A DNA stretch of 64,000 nucleotides from positions 50,493,762 to 50,557,761 of the forward strand of contig NC_053042.1 of the NCBI RefSeq assembly GCF_003473485.1, in the 5' to 3' direction. A model generated the notes under the pieces. It made no database searches. It was given only the letters and a program-made list of their open reading frames with translations, and had not been told where the DNA came from. Source of the stretch: Medicago truncatula. Its lineage: Eukaryota; Streptophyta; Magnoliopsida; Fabales; Fabaceae. Of the stretch, positions 1-9,950 are shown piece after piece; positions within the stretch are counted from its first letter, which is position 1; every line of letters begins with the position of its first letter. The position numbers and the translations under genes are program-made.

Positions 1-180
1 CAAAGACAACATATCAAGTTTAGGAACACGTAGTTCTTCTTGTCTTAAGTAAAATTTTCAAAATCTTATTTTAGCTAGAAGACACAGTTCCCTCGATTTC
101 AAGCTAAAGGTTGAGTCATCCACATAATCAACTCGAGTGGAACTTTTTATGTGCAATTTAATTTCATAGACTTATGGTTC
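1..180 (+). repeat. Promoter-distal repeat of lipid-transfer gene 1
   Basis: This stretch is nearly the same as 6301-6480, with only scattered substitutions, and is the distal promoter of the first lipid-transfer-like gene. A more diverged copy precedes the third gene at about 15690-15830. The repeat shows that promoter and gene were duplicated together. The window edge cuts into it. The copy here is separated from its gene by two inserted transposons. Confidence 0.85.
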
Positions 181-495
181 TAAGAGCACAAGTTGGTATC
201 TTTTCTTGGCTACGGTTCCAAATTCTACCACTGTGTCTTAAAGCAATTCTTTCTCTTCCTCACACACATTTTGAAATAAATCAATTAAACAATAAATGAA
301 GATATTATTTACCATTATAATTGTTACCAACTACTTCATATTACCGTTCTTTGAATATTTTTATAACCGTTGCAACTTTTTCTTACCGTTGCACATATCT
401 CTGAAGATTTTATTTACCATTATAATTGTTACCAACACACTTTTTCTTCTTTAGTCAAAAAAACACACTTTTTCATCTAAACATTTCATTTGCCA

Positions 496-810
496 ATGAA
501 CCCCAACCACAATAATTCTTGGTCCAACTACTTGCAAAATGGTGGCATTCCTCCATGCATCCAAAATCAACAAAATGTCTCCTACTTTGAAAATGCATCC
601 AATAACCCAAACTCACATCATAAATCAAATTTTCAAAATCATACTTTTATCCCAAATCCACACATTGGAAATTATCCATATCATACACCACCTTATTCAT
701 ACCACTATCAACATTTTTCATCTCAATCAACTAGTCCCACCATGTCTCATGAAGTTCAAATGAATAATAGTGGTGTCCAATTAAATGATCAAGAGATTGA
801 AACACCGCAA
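496..810 (+). pseudogene. Harbinger ORF1 N-terminal remnant
   Basis: An open frame starts at ATG 496 (MNPNHNNSW...) and encodes an Asn/Pro/His-rich low-complexity leader. This resembles the leader in front of the Myb/SANT-like domain in plant PIF/Harbinger accessory proteins. The Myb/SANT domain itself is absent: the sequence changes to transposase code near 810-820 in a different frame. The frame stays open to 894, but past the junction it is out of register with the transposase. The leader assignment rests on composition and position, not on a conserved motif. Confidence 0.5.
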
Positions 811-1429
811 CCTTGCACAAGACCTATGGATTTGGCACGCATTCTTTGGGGTAGCGGGTTCAAACAACGATATCAATGTGTTGAACCAATCTGATGTCTT
901 CAACAATGTTATGCAGGGGCGAGCTCCTGAGGTCCATTTTTCAGTTAATCGTACAGAATACAACATGGGGTATTATCTATCAGATGGCATTTATCCTGAA
1001 TGGGCAACATTTGTGAAAAGCATCCCAATGCCACAAGGGGATAAGAGAAAATTATTTGCCCAACACCAAGAAGGTGCTCGAAAGGATATCGAACGAGCGT
1101 TTGGAGTTCTCCAATCCCGATTTGCGATCATACGTAACCCAGCTCGATCTTGGCACTTGGATGCACTTAAACGTATAATGGGTAGGTGCATCATATTACA
1201 CAACATGATTGTTGAAGATAAACGTGCAACATATGGTGGAACCTTTGATTATTCTTATGATCATCTAGGCAATGGCCCGACTGCACCACCAGATGATTCT
1301 AATAATGATTTTCAAGAGTTCTTGCGTAGAAGACACAATGTTCGCGATAAGCAAATTCATCGACAACTTCAACAAGACTTAATAGAACATATATGGAAAC
1401 ATTTTGGGCATGAGAATATTCACATCTAG
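785..1429 (+). pseudogene. Harbinger DDE transposase, C-terminal half
   Basis: The 214-codon frame encodes the C-terminal half of a plant HARBI1/ALP1-like transposase (DDE_Tnp_4). Recognisable blocks are DLWIWHAFFG followed by GSNNDINVL, which carries the second catalytic Asp, then YYLSDGIYPEWATFVK, ERAFGVLQSRFAI, which carries the catalytic Glu, and the C-terminal CIILHNMIVEDKR. The N-terminal half with the helix-turn-helix and the first catalytic Asp is missing, so it cannot be a working transposase. The listed ATG at 785 lies before the junction, and the first conserved residues begin near 821. The frame from there to the stop is uninterrupted, which suggests a fairly young deletion derivative. 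Confidence 0.85.
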
Positions 1430-1942
1430 AAATTATTTTAAATGTTGATGTATTTTTTTAACGTTTATGTTTTTTTTTTTAATTTTGTGCTAGTAGTTTA
1501 TTTTAACGTTTATGTGTTTTTTAGCGTATTTTCATATAACTTATTTGTGTCAAGTAGTACGTTATTTAATATATTTTTATTTGATTTTATTTATTTTTTG
1601 GATATTTTAATTCATTTTGAGTATATTGTGAGATACATTTTATATATTTTGATTATACATTTTATATATTAATGTAAAATATAATTTGAAATATATTGTA
1701 AGATTAGTGGGACCCATTATAAGTTTTGTAAGAATGGTATGGATGTTTAGAAAATGTAGTTGAGTGGTTTAAATAATTGAAAAGTGTGAAGTAATATAAA
1801 GTATTACTGGGACCCATTTATACCACCCATGTAGAGTGGCATGGATGTGGGTGCTCTAACCAGCTTCCACTTTTAAATTTTTTGTACTTCACCCACGTAA
1901 TAACCTTCCTTCTCTTTCTCCATATTTATCTATTTATTTTAT

Positions 1943-2432
1943 GGTTTAATTGCACTTTTCCCCCCTATAGTTTGCCAATTGTGCGATTTTGCACTCCATA
2001 GTTTTAAACGAGCGATTTTGCCCCCTATAGTTTTCCCCCTTTCTGATTTTATGGTACCCATGACATTTAGTGTTGATTTTTTATCAATTAATGTGTGCCA
2101 CGTGTGTAATTCCATTTTTTTAAAAATAAAAAAATGGTATTTTTAGATTTTGAGAGAAGGGGGCACGTGATTTTTCAGATTTTAAGAAGAAATATCACGT
2201 GCCTCCTTCTCTCAAAATCTGAAAAATACAATTTTTTTTATTTTTTTAAAAATGGAATTACACACGTGACACACATTAATTGATAAAAAACAGACATTTC
2301 AGCACTAAATGTCATGGGGACCATAAAATCAAAAAGGGGGAAAACTATAGGGGGCAAAATCGCTCGTTTAAAACTATGGGGTGCAAAATTGCACAATTGG
2401 CAAACTATAGGAGGAAAAAGTGCAATTAAGCC
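1943..2432. mobile_element. Mutator-type foldback MITE in promoter
   Basis: This 490-bp element is almost entirely inverted repeat. The left arm starts GGTTTAATTGCACTTTTCCC and the right arm, reversed, starts GGCTTAATTGCACTTTTTCC; the arms match for roughly 200 bp. A perfect 9-bp target duplication TTATTTTAT (1934-1942 and 2433-2441) fits the Mutator superfamily. It has no coding capacity. It sits about 18 bp upstream of the TATA box of lipid-transfer gene 1. Confidence 0.9.
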
Positions 2433-2449
2433 TTATTTTATTTTATTTC

Positions 2450-2459
2450 CCTATAAAAA
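2450..2459 (+). promoter_or_regulatory. TATA box of lipid-transfer gene 1
   Basis: CCTATAAAAAGC lies about 65 bp before the ATG at 2522. It is conserved in sequence and distance in all three paralogues (about 6727 and 15905 in the others). Confidence 0.7.
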
Positions 2460-2521
2460 GCAATCTTAGCTATAGCTATAGTAAATCAATCACAAGGCAA
2501 AATTTCATTAAAAAATTTCCA

Positions 2522-3280
2522 ATGGCACTAGTAAAATTGACTATGGGTCTTGTTTTTGTTACATTAACTTTGCTCTGTGCAGGTGTTACGGCACAATCAA
2601 ATTGCACGGATGCGTTAATGAGTTTGATGCCATGCCTAGGCTACGTCAGGGGGAACTCACCAACACCAACTGCAGGGTGCTGCACACAACTTGCTAATGT
2701 TGTGAAATCACAACCAGAATGCCTCTGCCTGATTATTGGCAGCGATTTAGGATCATCACTAGGGATCAACAAAACTCTAGCTCTTGCCTTACCTGCCGCT
2801 TGCAATGTGGAGACCCCACCCGTCAGTCAATGCGAAAGTATGTCATCAAAATTGAATTTGACTATAATATATAATTGATTTTGACATGTTTAATGTATAT
2901 TTAAATTTGCGATGTCAGTTCACTCCAAGTCATTGAAACTTTGGTTAAAACTACTATTTATATCTTCAACAAAATTACTATGTTGTTTGATTTTGCTAAA
3001 ATTGGTTGATTTTATAATTGATTGCTTCAATAAATGGACAATTGAAGAAAATGAAAAATAGCTCTAACATAAGTGCATGCACGACATTCATATTTTTCTG
3101 CTAATTAATTTACCCCTTCTTGTGTGTATAGCAGTAGCCAATCCACCAGCTGGATCCAGAACCGTGCCACCAACAGCTGGTGGCTCGTCGGGGGTAAATT
3201 CTGATAGCAAGATGGGGCAACCTGAACCAAGGAGGAAGATCCATAAGCCATTTTGGCTAAAGGATTTCCATTTAAAATAA
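2522..3280 (+). CDS. Lipid-transfer-like protein, GPI signal lost
   Basis: Exons are 2522-2837 and 3135-3280, with a 297-bp GT-AG intron, giving 153 aa. Residues 1-24 are a signal peptide. The eight-cysteine lipid-transfer fold follows, complete, with the order C, C, CC, CxC, C, C and a CLC core. The family is xylogen-type/LTPG non-specific lipid-transfer-like (At2g13820-like), which binds lipids at the cell surface and is normally GPI-anchored. The start is the first ATG after the conserved TATA. Exon 2 follows its paralogues up to about 3209, then changes to a charged tail ending RRKIHKPFWLKDF and a stop. The hydrophobic GPI-attachment end is gone, because a gypsy LTR begins there. The product, if made, would probably be secreted and not anchored. 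It may be a decaying gene: two transposons also occupy its promoter. Confidence 0.8.
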
Positions 3281-4450
3281 ACCAAGTATCTTTATGTTGT
3301 CTTTTTAGTGGACTCTTTAGCAATCAAGTGGCCAAGGCCCATATGTAATAAGACTATGGCCCATATGAAGGGTAAACTTAAGTATTTAAAGGATGTAACT
3401 TCTCACTCACATGTGTGGTAATGATAAACCTAGTGCATTTTTATTTGGTTAAATGCATCTAAAGGTCCTTTAAGTTTTTCGTTTTTCTCAAAGTCGTCCT
3501 TTAAGTTTCAAAAGACTCAAACAAGTCCTTTTAATTTTTGAATCGTTTCAAACAAGTCCTTTTAGTTTTTGAATCGTTTCAAACAAGTCCTTTTAGAGGA
3601 TGATGGTGATGATTTAGATGATAGCAACAAAGAGCATTATCCACCATTTGTCATGCCTAAAAAGATGACTAATTTTAAGTGGGTGTTAGGAGCCAGATTT
3701 GGTACCAAAGATGAGTTCAAGGAAGCAATTACCAATTATGCTATCTACAATAGGACTTGTTTGAAACGATTCAAAAACTAAAAAGACTTGTTTGGGACTT
3801 TTGAAACTTAAAGGACGAGTTTGGGAAAAAGGAAAAACTTAAAGGACCTTTAGATGTATTTGACCTTTTTATTTTATATTTTCTCTTTCTGTCGTTTTCT
3901 TTCTTTTCTTCCTAGTATAACTTGATTGATAGGTAGTTACCGAACTTATCATCATTGGTGCTTTCATTCCCTTTCCCAATGCCTCCCAAACTAACCAACC
4001 CCACCACCCCTTGAGACTTGGACGATGCAATCCACTCTACAAACCAACGCCTTGATGAACTTATCCAAACAAAATAGCAGAATATACAAGTTGTGATCGG
4101 TGCAACCACACACACCTTCAACACCCGACTTGATAACCAAGATTCATCATGGATTCACGGTTTGCCAACCTCACAAGCATGCTCAATGAACGATTCGCAA
4201 CTCTCGCCGCTCAAAACAACCCCACATCATCAACAACAACCATAACACCATCACCTAGACCAACTTAAGACTCCGTTACCACAACAAACCCAAACCTCAC
4301 CTCACTTCGAGTTTCTCTTCCCAATACCCTCATACACTCTTGCCCTAGCCAGCCAACAATCAACCCAACTTGATACCAACCAACACCACCGTTTTCCATC
4401 ATTGGTAACTATTACCAAACCCCACCCCATGGTTATTCCCCAGAGCCCCT
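3210..4450 (+). mobile_element. Ty3/gypsy fossil: 5' LTR and gag start
   Basis: Homology between lipid-transfer gene 1 and its paralogues stops at about 3209, and a sequence beginning TGATAGCAAG takes over. I read 3210 to about 3952 as an LTR, interrupted by the Mutator-type insertion at 3447-3865. It is followed by a primer-binding-like stretch (ATTGGTGC) near 3953 and a gag-like leader region from about 3979 to 4450. The copy is truncated and clearly broken, with no pol region here. The first bases of the LTR encode a short basic peptide like a gypsy polyprotein C-terminus, fitting families whose last frame runs into the 3' LTR. It is old, but younger than the gene duplication. Confidence 0.55.
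3447..3865. mobile_element. Mutator-type element with transposase scrap
   Basis: Inverted terminal repeats of about 110 bp (left end GGTTAAATGCATCTAAAGG, right end reversed GGTCAAATACATCTAAAGG) are flanked by a perfect 9-bp duplication TTTTTATTT (3438-3446, 3866-3874). Between them, 3595-3760 reads DDGDDLDDSNKEHY... then FGTKDEFKEAITNYAIYN. This matches the N-terminal DNA-binding region of MuDR-type transposases (DBD_Tnp_Mut). The piece is only about 55 codons, so the 419-bp element is non-autonomous. It landed inside the gypsy LTR next to it. Confidence 0.8.
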
Positions 4451-6300
4451 AAACTATAACTCAAATTGTTTATTATTAATCATTAATTACTTTTTATTAA
4501 AACTGCCATTATTTACATTGAAAATTAGCATCTCAAATGGGACACATAATATAATATGGTTAAATGAGACTAATGTTTTGTATGGTTGATAAAAGAATGT
4601 GAAAGGAATGAATGTAAAAGGAATAAAAGTGAGTAAAAGATAGAAAGAAGGTGCAATGATTTTTTTATTGTTTGCGATGAGCAAAAGTGAAAAGAAATTG
4701 AAAGAAAATAAAGATGTATATTTAATAAATGACATAAATACCCCTACAATGATAAATGTGGTGAGAGTACTAATCATGTAAGTACAACTTAGTTGATAGC
4801 TAAAAAGATAATATTAGACATGGGTTGGAGATTGAACTCCAGACTTCAAACTTCTCCGCATTTAAAATGTGTGAATTACACCCACCACTAAGTTATTTGA
4901 CAAAATATTTAATGAGGTGTGAGAAGCAAGTAATAATTGGAGTAAAGAAAAACACTTGTACGTGAAGAAAAAAAATAAAAGCAAGGGCACTTTGGTCCTT
5001 TTATAAGATAATAAGTTCATTCTCTTGTTTCCTCGCATTGTTGATGGAAAGCATTTTTCTAGGAGGGCCACCTCAACCGATCTTTCCTTTCATCATATAG
5101 GAGAACCTGATGACACATATTTTGATAAACATTCCCTTAAGCTACTTTTCGTCGTGGCACATTCCTATGAAACAAACAACTCCTAAAAGTTATAAAAATA
5201 CAAGTAAAACGAAAATGTCTTTACATATATACTCCTTTCAAAATAAAGTATAAGTAAAAGTCGCAGTTGAAAAATTAATGTATGCGATTAAAAAATTTGT
5301 CTACATATACACCACTTTTCAACGATCATTTTTACTCATTTCATTTCGAAAGAAGTACGGTAGTTCATGATATTTTAATTTTAGTTTCTTTCTTTCATTA
5401 TTTAGATAAAATTATATTCTTTAAATGTATTCAACTGATGACGAAACTATATTTTATGAGTTTATAGAAAAAGGGCAACACTAAGTGTTATGCACGGTAG
5501 GTTTAGGTGATTCTCTACCGACAATGAATTGGTACAAGCGGTACTTGAACCCCTTAAAGGAATGGTTAGGAGTTCAATTCTTATCTTTTTGGATATAAAA
5601 ATATATAAGGTTAGAAGTGGGGAATCTACTTTGTGTGTTCCACATGTTCCTCTATGGAGATTATCCAATGACGATGATGAAGACAGCACCTGCGATGATG
5701 AAGACATACCCACTCTTTGGCTAAACTTTTATCGACGACATCATTTCCTTTCTCCCGTTCTTCCTGCCAACGCCGAAACAACTTCTTGTCGTCGTTTATC
5801 CCTGGAGAAGCTCATGGTTGACGGTAGTGAATAATATTTGACGGTGTTGTTGTTTTCACTGTCGTCATTTTTGTTGTTTCCGGTAAGGCCATGTTGGAGA
5901 AGTTGTTTTCTCCCGTGTTCTGCCTTTCTTTGTTTTCACATAGGGTTGAATTTACCATGGGAAAGGTGAAAACTTTCCTACCATAGAAAAACTAATTTTA
6001 ACCATTAGATTAAATAAAGAACACATTTTTATCATACATCCACACCACAAGATTTGTTTCCATACCTTCTTTCACCAACATCGTTTTCTCAATTTATGTA
6101 GCACTGTAAGTTAGCTTTTTCATACCTTCTTCCACCACCTCTCCTCTTTGAATTGAAACATTATCAGCAAGTTTAAATTGTTGAACATCCCTCACCTATA
6201 TATCAATATTATATCTAGCTGTAATCAATGGGCTGAAAAAGTGTGACATCACAATATTGTTTCCATCCCAAAAATTTATCATGCATTGATTTCCAATTTC
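4451..6300. other. Intergenic spacer between genes 1 and 2
   Basis: The stretch is AT-rich and holds a SINE at 4786-4902. Otherwise I see no gene. The open frame at about 5529-5834 begins at a non-ATG codon, has no recognisable domain and is not supported. The last 60 bp (from about 6240) align loosely with 14680-14745 upstream of gene 3, so the duplicated block may start there. Confidence 0.6.
4786..4902 (+). mobile_element. tRNA-derived SINE (legume family)
   Basis: The head reads CTTAGTTGATAGC (box A-like), then GGAGATTGAACTCC (box B-like), then a tail with TTCTCCGCATTTAAAATGTG and a closing CACTAAGTTATTTGAC. The same architecture recurs on the opposite strand at 45904-46026. The copy is diverged. 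Confidence 0.6.
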
Positions 6301-6550
6301 CAAAGACAACATATCAAGTTTAGCAACACGTATTTCTTCTTGTCTTAATTAAATTTTTCAAACTCTCGTTCTAGCTGGAAGACACAGTTCCCTCAATTTC
6401 ATGCTAAAGGTTGAGTCATCCACATAATCAACTCGAGTGAAATTTTTCATGTGCAATTTAATTTCATAGACCTGTGGTTCTAGCCAACTTCCACGTTCAC
6501 CCACGTAATAACCTTCCTTCTCTTTCAACGTATTTATCTATTTATTTCAT
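6301..6550 (+). promoter_or_regulatory. Promoter repeat of lipid-transfer gene 2
   Basis: This is the second copy of the 1-180 repeat and continues through the site that is empty of the Harbinger element (about 6478-6485). It preserves the pre-insertion arrangement of the promoter and so dates both promoter insertions of gene 1 after the duplication. Confidence 0.8.
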
Positions 6551-6711
6551 AGGTATGGTTAACGACGGTCCCCATAACACTTTTTAAGGATTCTATAAAA
6601 AAAAAAATCGTAAAAAAATCAATTATTTCAATTTCCAATATGTTGATTATACAAATTTTCACAAAAAATTACCATTTAAAGATCTTAAAGAGTGCTTTAA
6701 CATTTCCCTTA
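6551..6711. mobile_element. Short MITE next to the TATA box of gene 2
   Basis: About 160 bp with imperfect inverted ends: the left reads GTATGGTTAACGACGG...AACACTTTTTAAG, the right reversed reads GGGAAATGTTAAAGCACTCTTTAAG. It has no coding capacity. It lies between CTATTTATTTCAT and TTATTTTATTTTATTTCCCTA, the same promoter point where gene 1 carries the 490-bp foldback. The superfamily is uncertain because the target duplication is not clear. Related ends occur at 8196-8374, 8614 and 10605. Confidence 0.6.
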
Positions 6712-6797
6712 TTTTATTTTATTTCCCTATAAAAAGCAAGCATAGTTATAACGACAGGAAATAAATCACAAAGCAAAGTTTCACTGAAAGATTTCCA

Positions 6798-7725
6798 ATG
6801 GCACAAGTAAAATTCAATATAGGTCTTGTTTTGGTTACATTAACCTTGCTCTATGCAAGTGGTACGGCACAATCAAGTTGCACGAATGAGATAGCGAGTC
6901 TCTTATCGTGCCTAGATTACGTCACCGGGAACTCATCAGCACCAACTATAGGGTGTTGCACACAACTTGCTAATGTTGTGAAATCACAACCAGAATGTCT
7001 TTGCTTGATTATTGGCGGGAAAGGATCATCACTGGGGATTAACCAAACCCTAGCTCTTGCCTTACCTGCTGCTTGCAATGTGCAGACCCCACCCGTCAGT
7101 CTATGCAAAAGTATGTCATTAAGACTGAATTTGTTTATAATGTATAATTGATTTTGACATGTTTTCTTTATATTTAAATTACTAGTATGTTGTTTGATTT
7201 TGCCAAAATTGGTTGATTTTAAATTGATTGCTTCAACAAAATCTTCGATGAATTGAAGTAATATTGCCTTCTAAATTGATTATAATTTGAAGTTAGAATT
7301 TGATGTTTAACAAAATATATTATTATTATTATTATTATCAAAAGTAAGTTTTTGTCACCGGAAAAAGTAAAACAAACACCAAAACATATTAGGCAAATAA
7401 TATTAACTCTTTTCGGTCTAACCATGGCCAATACATGAACATTGAAGAAAATGAAAAATAGCTCTAACATCATTAACATAAGTGCATGCACTTCATTCAT
7501 ATTTTTCTGCTAATTAATTTACCCCTTCTTGTGTGTATATCAGTAGCCAATCCACCAGCTGGATCCAGAACCGTGCCACTAACAGACAGTGGCTCATCCG
7601 GGGGAAATTCCGTCAAGCTATCAACCCCTATGTTGTTCGTTACTTTTGCAGCAACATATATATGCTTCAACTTCCAGGACATACTGGCTTATTGTTTTTT
7701 TCGTTCATATAGATCTCCCATTTAG
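6798..7725 (+). CDS. Xylogen-type lipid-transfer-like protein, extended
   Basis: Exons are 6798-7110 and 7544-7725 with a 433-bp intron, giving 164 aa. A signal peptide covers about residues 1-24 (ending GTAQS). The complete eight-cysteine lipid-transfer domain includes C-x9-C, GCC and CLC. A Ser/Gly/Pro-rich linker (NPPAGSRTVP) follows, then a hydrophobic end, [21 protein letters not shown], like a GPI-attachment signal. Gene 3 stops after that Tyr. Here the stop codon reads TGT and translation runs ten residues further (CFFRSYRSPI). The polar, arginine-bearing addition could weaken GPI attachment, which needs a hydrophobic end. Predicted role: lipid-binding protein at the plasma membrane/cell wall. 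A MITE sits just 5' of the TATA box (about 6727). Confidence 0.85.
7318..7339 (+). repeat. (TTA)n microsatellite in intron of gene 2
   Basis: There are about seven ATT/TTA units in the intron of lipid-transfer gene 2. Confidence 0.9.
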
Positions 7726-7977
7726 TTTCTTCTAATATATTCAGTTTTGTGACCGCAAGATATTTGGTTGTGCAGTGTTGCATTGTGTGGTCTTGTGAGA
7801 AACATTGATGTAGAACTGTGCAGTTTCTTCTCAATAATACTATTGAATCGAGCGAGAAAAATATCAATTATATTTAAAATTAAGAGAGTGAGAAAATTTA
7901 CTACACATAAAATATTAATTATCTTCTTCATCATCATGTATTGATGTAATCACGGCTACAGTAAATATATAATAAAA

Positions 7978-8105
7978 TCACTATTTATAAGTAAAAAACT
8001 ACATTTTAGATTTATTCATTAAATGATCTATGTGGTCTTTATTATAAACCACGTACATCATTTAATGAATAAATCTAAAATGTAGTTTTTTGCTAATAAT
8101 AGTGA
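7978..8105. repeat. 128-bp near-perfect hairpin
   Basis: Two arms of about 58 bp (7978-8035 and 8048-8105) are inverted copies with only a few mismatches; the arms include ACTACATTTTAGATTTATTC and its complement. The loop is only about 12 bp. It is probably a small MITE, but a transcript would fold into a long hairpin. Confidence 0.8.
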
Positions 8106-8143
8106 CCGGATGGTGTATATATTAACTTGATATGACGAAGGTA

Positions 8144-8604
8144 CTCTCTCCGGTTTTGAATATAAGCAACAACAAAAAATAACACCTTTTATAAAGGAAA
8201 AATATTAACTAATGTTCCCTGGACACTCTTTAAAGACTATAAGTAGTAAGTATTTATGAAAAAACGTGTAATCAATGCGGTGAAAATTAAAACATTTAAC
8301 TTTTTTAAAAATAATTGTTTATTTTATAATGCTTAAAGAGTATCTCAGGAGCACTCGTTAACAAAAACCCTTTAAAAAAATTAGTTGATATCATTTATTT
8401 CTTTCAAAATTATAAAGGATACAATTATACTTTTTAAATGATCCTTCATGAGAACTTGTTCCATGAAAAGAAAAGAAAAATCACATTAATTGATGTGTAA
8501 TTTTGGAATAATAATATTAAATATGATACAAGTAGTTGATATTTGCTTATATTTAAGCCCATTAATTTTTTTGTTCTGTTATTATATTCAAGACAAGAAG
8601 AGAG
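8144..8604. mobile_element. Stowaway-like MITE with nested MITE
   Basis: The ends CTCTCTCCGGTTTTGAATATA and, reversed, CTCTCTTCTTGTCTTGAATATA are flanked by TA on both sides, as in Tc1/mariner Stowaway elements. A second MITE of about 180 bp (8196-8374; ends GGAAAAATATTAACTAATG and, reversed, GGGTTTTTGTTAACGAG) lies inside it. This explains the unusual total length of 461 bp. Confidence 0.65.
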
Positions 8605-8605
8605 T

Positions 8606-9950
8606 AATATTAAGGGAAATGCTAACAAGTGCCCTTAAGGACAGTTGTTAAAAAGACTAAAGAAAGCAATTTGTTTAGAATTAATGCATTCAACACATTG
8701 AAACTTGAAAAAGTAACTTATAATTTAAAATCAAGTAATTAATATTATCTTATCTTAAAAATGAAAAATGAGATCATTCATTTTCTAACAAGTATTAATA
8801 GTAAGTCAGTGTAAAACGGAGGAGTAAATACAAACTTTGTGTATACCATGCATGATCTCCATTTGTCATAAGGAAGCTCAGCCATTGCATGCAAAAATCA
8901 CTGGAAATGAGAAGTGATTAATTGTAGGACAAAGTCGTACAATGATGTCACTTGGCTAAGACGAACATACAATTTGGATGCTAATCAATAAGTATACGAA
9001 AAAATTTGAATTTCCAATGTGTGAAAATATTTTGCATACAAAAACATTGAATTTTTTTATTTATTTAATATTCAAATGTTCAAGCTAAATCATTTCTAAA
9101 TACAAAGTCACTAATAAATTGTGTCCGGACCATTTAATATGTTCTAGATCATTCAACCTCGTTTTGTGACATTAATGATGATTTAAGGTAGTTTTTCATA
9201 ATTTTAACTTAGAAATTTTTTCTTTCTTTAGATGCAAAACTCACCAACATAGTTAAGAGAATTCGACAAACAATTAAAATATTTTGATAACAATATACGG
9301 CTTTAACAGACTCGTGAATTTCAAATGTTGAAATCAACTTATTTGGCTAATATATTTTCAACACTTTCGATTAAAAAAAATATATATATCATTTGCATCA
9401 GCATCTAACACCTCCTTTTATAATTTAAGTTTTTTTCTTTTGGATAAATAATTTTTTTTTAAGCCAAAGTTTTAAATTTATTTTCTGGGTATACAAACGT
9501 TGTGATGCCATGCATGTCTCCATTTGTCACAAGGAAGCTCCGTCAATGCATTCAAGAAACACTAAATATGAGAAGTGATTAGTCATTACAAAGACAAAGG
9601 CGTACAATGACATATCAAGAAGCTAGACATAAATAAGCCACTGAATAATCAGCTTCAACGATTATTATGTGAACAATGATGTCAAAAAGCTAGACACAAG
9701 TACGTGAAAAATAGAGAAACTAATAAATATATATACTAAAGAGTCCACTTAGAAACACTTGTTAAAAATATTAATATAAAATAATATTATCTTAGAGAAA
9801 TGATGTACTTCTATTCAACTTTGTGGATGTTTAAAAACATCAATGTTATTGGAACGTAAAAATTATAGCACAAAATTGAGCTGTGTTATTAGCCAATGTC
9901 AACCCATCATTGACTAAATAAGTGTGAATTGTTAACTAATATTTTAACAT
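8606..9950. repeat. AT-rich spacer with diverged direct repeats
   Basis: No gene is seen. About 8845-8965 and about 9500-9620 are diverged direct repeats sharing CCATTTGTCA(T/C)AAGGAAGCTC and GAGAAGTGATTA. A third partial copy of the AATGATGTCA...AAGCTAGACA part follows at about 9673-9705. The 8614 end matches the nested MITE family at 8196. Confidence 0.6.

Larger units (their letters stand above)
184..1856 (+). mobile_element. PIF/Harbinger element, internally deleted
   Basis: Ends are GAGCAC...GTGCTC, an inverted terminal repeat, flanked by the 3-bp duplication TAA at 181-183 and 1857-1859. The empty site is seen in the paralogous promoter at about 6478-6485 (GTTCTAGCC), which supports these boundaries. 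A TWA-type target duplication and the encoded transposase piece place it in PIF/Harbinger. At 1673 bp it is shorter than autonomous plant members. The first open frame (ATG at 496) runs directly into the second half of the transposase in another frame, so the middle has been deleted. It is probably non-autonomous. Confidence 0.85.

Noticed and set aside
5529-5834. 101-codon open frame
   Set aside because: It starts at a non-ATG codon, has no known domain and no splice or promoter context.
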